A program made the translations under genes and the position numbers. A stretch of DNA of 6,548 bases from Candidatus Altarchaeota archaeon (GTDB lineage Archaea; Altiarchaeota; Altiarchaeia; JAFGQM01). The stretch is from NCBI GenBank assembly GCA_016935655.1, contig JAFGQM010000019.1:1-6548 (forward strand). The letters are read 5' to 3'. Under the pieces are notes generated by a model. The model had not been told where the DNA came from and did not search any database. It saw only the letters and a program-made list of their open reading frames with translations. This document shows, piece by piece, positions 3,424 to 6,548 of this stretch. Position 1 is the stretch's first letter. Every line of letters begins with the position of its first letter.

Positions 3424-6366
3424 ATGGAACCATTCAAACCTCTGGAGCTGGAGAAGGAGATTTCGGGGTATTGGGGCAAGATCAATCTGTTCAAGCTGAC
3501 CCAGGAAAGGAACAGGAAGGGGAAGAAGTTCTTCTTCCTGGACGGGCCGCCATATGTCAACGGGGAGCCGCATATGGGCCATGCGCGCACGCGCGCAATT
3601 AGGGACCCGATCCTCAAATACAGGGTCATGAAGGGCCAGAACGTGAGGCTCCAGCCGGGCTATGACTGCCACGGCCTGCCCATAGAGGTCAAGGTGGAGG
3701 AGGAACTGGGTTTCAGGACAAAGGATGAGATAATCTCTTACGGCCCAGAAAAGTTCATAGAGAAGTGCAGGGAGCGCGCAACACATTTCGTAGGCGTATT
3801 CAATGACTTTTACAAGAGGATGGGCCTCCACTGGGACTTCGAGCATCCCTACAGGACCCTGGACAATGATTACATATCCTCATCATGGGCCTTCTTCAAG
3901 GAGGCGGATAAGAAGGGCCTGCTCTACAGGGGCAAGGCCACCACCGCCTGGTGCCCCAGGTGCCAGACCGCCCTGGCGGGATACGAGGCGACAGACGAGT
4001 ACAAAGACGTCTCAGATTTCTCTATTTATGTGAAATTCCCGATTGTCGGTAAACCGAAGGAGTTCATTCTGATTTGGACAACCACACCATGGACGCTCCC
4101 AGCGAATCTGGCCGTGACTGTGAACCCGAAATATGAATATGTCTATGTCTGTGTAGGTTATGAGAAGTGGCTCATGGCAAAGGAGCTGGTGGAGAAGGTT
4201 ATGCAGGACTGCGGAATCGAGGGTTATAGAATCAGCGGGCCTGATGAGATAGCGCCCTCTGGCGTACTGGGCAAGGAGCTTGAGGGGCTCGAGTACGAAT
4301 ATGTCTTAGATGATTTGGTACCTGCGAATAATCAACTAAGAAAGGATCATAAAAAACTCCACACGGTCTTAGTCGGCGATTTCGTCACTCTTGAGGATGG
4401 TACGGGAATCGTCCACACCGCCCCGGGCCATGGGCAGGAAGATTACTCAGTCGGCGTCAAATATGGGCTGCCTCCCTTTTCTCCAGTTGGTGAGGACGGG
4501 AAATACACGGAAGAGGGCGGTGAGCTGAAGGGCATCTATGTGAAAGATGCAGACGATATTGTTATTGAAAATCTCGAAAGAAAGGGTTACCTGGTCGCAA
4601 AGAAGAAGATCGTCCACAGATATGCCCACTGCTGGAGGTGCAAGACCCCGATAATCTACAGGGCCTCAGGCCAGTGGTTCGTGAGCATCGAGAAGATCAA
4701 GGACCTGATAATCTCTGAGAACAGGAAGGTCAACTGGGTGCCGGACTGGGCGGGAGAGAAGAGGTTCCAGAACTGGATCGAGGAGGCGAGGGACTGGTGC
4801 ATCTCAAGGCAGAGGTACTGGGGCATACCCCTGCCCATATGGGAGTGCGAATGCGGGCATTATGAGGTCATCGGGGGCTTTGATGAGCTCAGGGAACGAG
4901 CTATTTCCATGCCCAAGGGCGAGCCGGATCTTCATGTTCCGTATACAAACAAGATCAAGATAAAATGCGGGAAATGCGGGGAGGAGATGGCGCGCGTCCC
5001 GGACATAACAGACATATGGTTCGAGTCGGGAGCCGCGACATGGGCTTCCTTAAACTACCCGAAGGACAAGACGTTCAAGGAACTATTCCCTGTGGATTTC
5101 ATAACCGAGGGCCTCGACCAGACAAGGGGCTGGTTCTACACGCTGATGTGCGAGGGCATCGTCATGTTCGACAAGGCCCCCTATCTAAACGTGTTGATGA
5201 ACGACTGGGTCCTGGACAAGAACGGCGACAAAATGTCCAAATCGCTCGGGAACGTCGTGGACCCGAAGGACGTCATGGGCCAGTATGGGGCTGACATCAT
5301 GAGGTTCTACTTGCTTAGAGAAGTCCAAGTGTGGGACAAGCTGAAGTTCAACCTAGAGAACGTCAAGATAATATACAGGCTGTTCAACACCCTCTGGAAC
5401 TGCTACCAGTTCGCGGCCACGTACACTGTTGCCGACAAGTTTTCCCCGGAGAGCCTAGACGTCCCGGAGCGCAGGAAATCCCTGAGGATCGAGGATCGAT
5501 GGGTCCTCTCAAGGCTTGCCACGGTCAGGGGAGAGGTCACAAAGAACCTGGAGGCATTCACGCCCTACGAGGCCGTGGTCCTGCTGGACGACTTCATACT
5601 GAACGATTTGTCAAGATGGTACATAAAGCTCATAAGGGACCGGACATGGGTGACTGCCCCAGACGGAAAGGACAAGACGAACGCTTTCCTAGTGCTCCAT
5701 AAGGTCCTGCTCGACCTAAGCAAGCTGATGGCGCCGTTCGCGCCGTTCATCTCCGAATATCTGTTCAGGGCCTTGACAGGGGGGGAAAGTGTCTTCCTAT
5801 CAAACTGGCCGGAGTCTAAAGAGAAGCCTGACAAGGAACTGGAAGCGAATATGGACCTGGCCAAGGAGCTGGTCGAGCTCATCAACGCCGCGCGCAACGA
5901 CGCGGGCATAAAGCTGCGATGGCCTGTGGAAGAGGTCGTGCTTGTGACAAAAGAAGAGCTGAAAGTCAAAGATGTCAAGGGCCAAATAGAGATGATGTCA
6001 AATGTTAAGGAAATCTCATTTTCAAAAAAAGAGCCTAAGGGCGACTATGTCAAAAAGGAGTTCTCTGTTGGGGTCCTGTTCCTGAACAAGAAAAGGTCTA
6101 AGGAATCCATAGAGGAGGGCTACGTCCGCGACCTCATAAGACAGATGCAGAACATGAGGAAGAAGGAGAATCTGAAGGTCTCGGAGTTCGTGGTCATGAA
6201 GGTCTCGACCGACAAGGAGTTCGCAACTGTCGTGAAGAAATTCCAGGAGGAGATAAAGGAGAGCACGAGCGCCAGCAAGGTGGAAGTGGGCGAAGGCAAG
6301 CCGTCATCGTTTAAGGAAGAGGTCCAGATTGGCGAGAGAAAGGTCTGGATAGACTATAAAAAATAG
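3424..6366 (+). CDS. ileS: Isoleucyl-tRNA synthetase
   Basis: A complete 980-residue class I synthetase that attaches isoleucine to tRNA-Ile in the cytoplasm, near the usual length of archaeal forms. The HIGH motif is HMGH at 50-53 and KMSKS is at 603-607. The isoleucine-specific GYDCHGLPIE at 79-88 excludes ValRS. The CP1 editing domain (about 190-400) has WTTTPWTLPAN at 218-228 and GTGIVHTAPGHGQEDY at 326-341. Its D340 matches the Asp needed to hydrolyse Val-tRNA-Ile, so editing should be active. Two four-Cys zinc sites fit the pattern known in IleRS: C177/C180 with C403/C406, and C475/C477 with C515/C518. DQTRGWFY at 565-572 precedes the KMSKS loop. The helical anticodon-binding domain follows from about 645, then a C-terminal lysine-rich region. 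The start is favoured by GGTGG 9 nt upstream. Composition is uneven: the CP1-coding part is clearly lower in GC and uses AGA. gltX follows after 3 nt, so the two are probably cotranscribed. Confidence 0.97.
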   Translation: MEPFKPLELEKEISGYWGKINLFKLTQERNRKGKKFFFLDGPPYVNGEPHMGHARTRAIRDPILKYRVMKGQNVRLQPGYDCHGLPIEVKVEEELGFRTKDEIISYGPEKFIEKCRERATHFVGVFNDFYKRMGLHWDFEHPYRTLDNDYISSSWAFFKEADKKGLLYRGKATTAWCPRCQTALAGYEATDEYKDVSDFSIYVKFPIVGKPKEFILIWTTTPWTLPANLAVTVNPKYEYVYVCVGYEKWLMAKELVEKVMQDCGIEGYRISGPDEIAPSGVLGKELEGLEYEYVLDDLVPANNQLRKDHKKLHTVLVGDFVTLEDGTGIVHTAPGHGQEDYSVGVKYGLPPFSPVGEDGKYTEEGGELKGIYVKDADDIVIENLERKGYLVAKKKIVHRYAHCWRCKTPIIYRASGQWFVSIEKIKDLIISENRKVNWVPDWAGEKRFQNWIEEARDWCISRQRYWGIPLPIWECECGHYEVIGGFDELRERAISMPKGEPDLHVPYTNKIKIKCGKCGEEMARVPDITDIWFESGAATWASLNYPKDKTFKELFPVDFITEGLDQTRGWFYTLMCEGIVMFDKAPYLNVLMNDWVLDKNGDKMSKSLGNVVDPKDVMGQYGADIMRFYLLREVQVWDKLKFNLENVKIIYRLFNTLWNCYQFAATYTVADKFSPESLDVPERRKSLRIEDRWVLSRLATVRGEVTKNLEAFTPYEAVVLLDDFILNDLSRWYIKLIRDRTWVTAPDGKDKTNAFLVLHKVLLDLSKLMAPFAPFISEYLFRALTGGESVFLSNWPESKEKPDKELEANMDLAKELVELINAARNDAGIKLRWPVEEVVLVTKEELKVKDVKGQIEMMSNVKEISFSKKEPKGDYVKKEFSVGVLFLNKKRSKESIEEGYVRDLIRQMQNMRKKENLKVSEFVVMKVSTDKEFATVVKKFQEEIKESTSASKVEVGEGKPSSFKEEVQIGERKVWIDYKK

Positions 6367-6369
6367 GAA

Positions 6370-6548
6370 ATGGCTGACAAGGATTTGGACAAAATAATGC
6401 GCGCGCATGCCGCGGAGAACGCGCTCCAGTACGGCAAGGCCAGGGCTGATACGGTCCTAGCCAAGGTCCTCAAGGAGAAGCCAGAATTGAGAAAAGAGGC
6501 TAAGGAGCTGATAAGTGAGGTCCAGAAGATCGTTGAAGAAGTCAACAA
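6370..6548 (+). CDS. gltX: Glutamyl-tRNA synthetase, archaeal type (N-terminal 59 residues only)
   Basis: The gene starts 3 nt after the ileS stop and is open to the right edge. The visible residues (for example RAHAAENALQYGKA, then KVLKEKPELRKEAKELI and VEEVN) match the helical N-terminal extension that precedes the catalytic core in archaeal, non-discriminating GluRS. The expected role is to charge tRNA-Glu, and usually also tRNA-Gln ahead of the amidotransferase. HIGH and KMSK-type motifs lie beyond the window, so identity rests on this N-terminus. The tight spacing implies translational coupling with ileS, and no strong Shine-Dalgarno site is visible. Confidence 0.82.
   Translation, partial: MADKDLDKIMRAHAAENALQYGKARADTVLAKVLKEKPELRKEAKELISEVQKIVEEVN

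Noticed and set aside
4965..5702. Plus-strand alternative frames of 109 and 123 codons inside ileS
   Set aside because: They lie out of frame within conserved catalytic and anticodon-binding parts of ileS and give low-complexity products without family features.
6354..6548. Minus-strand frame at the right edge
   Set aside because: It is antisense to the gltX N-terminus, which has a clear family match and sits 3 nt after ileS.

Overview
The window reads as archaeal chromosome. The evidence is an isoleucyl-tRNA synthetase directly followed by a gene whose first 59 residues match the non-catalytic N-terminus of archaeal glutamyl-tRNA synthetases, a tRNA gene interrupted at the canonical archaeal position 37/38 by an intron with a bulge-helix-bulge, no encoded CCA, and TATA-like boxes placed so that several mRNAs would be leaderless. 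The resident genes prefer AGG for Arg and ATA for Ile. No lineage can be fixed from this sequence. The tRNA-Ile with a UAU anticodon is a trait known from only a few archaea (Nanoarchaeum and Korarchaeum are the examples I recall), so a DPANN or other deep-branching archaeon is possible but unproven.

Layout. Positions 1-1483 on the minus strand hold the first 494 residues of a secreted right-handed beta-helix protein whose C-terminus lies beyond the left edge. A divergent intergenic region (1484-1599) carries promoters for both flanking genes and a 10-bp tandem TATA-containing repeat. Positions 1600-2538 (+) encode a Ca2+/cation antiporter of the CaCA family. Positions 2620-2755 (+) are tRNA-Ile(UAU) with a 61-nt intron. 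Positions 2843-3280 (+) encode an unrecognised 145-residue protein with two glycine-rich hydrophobic segments and codon usage unlike its neighbours. Positions 3424-6366 (+) encode complete isoleucyl-tRNA synthetase, and gltX begins three bases later and runs off the right edge.

Functionally the right half is about translation: an ATA-decoding isoleucine tRNA, the enzyme that charges isoleucine tRNAs, and a second synthetase in the same probable operon. The left half is envelope-related: a secreted beta-helix protein and a membrane cation exchanger transcribed divergently. The small gene beside the tRNA is the one part that looks foreign. I see no CRISPR array, transposase, integrase, phage module or defence system. 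The most notable observations are the rare anticodon, the compositional break over the editing domain of ileS, the orphan gene, the phased TATA repeat and a substituted ion-site residue in the antiporter.
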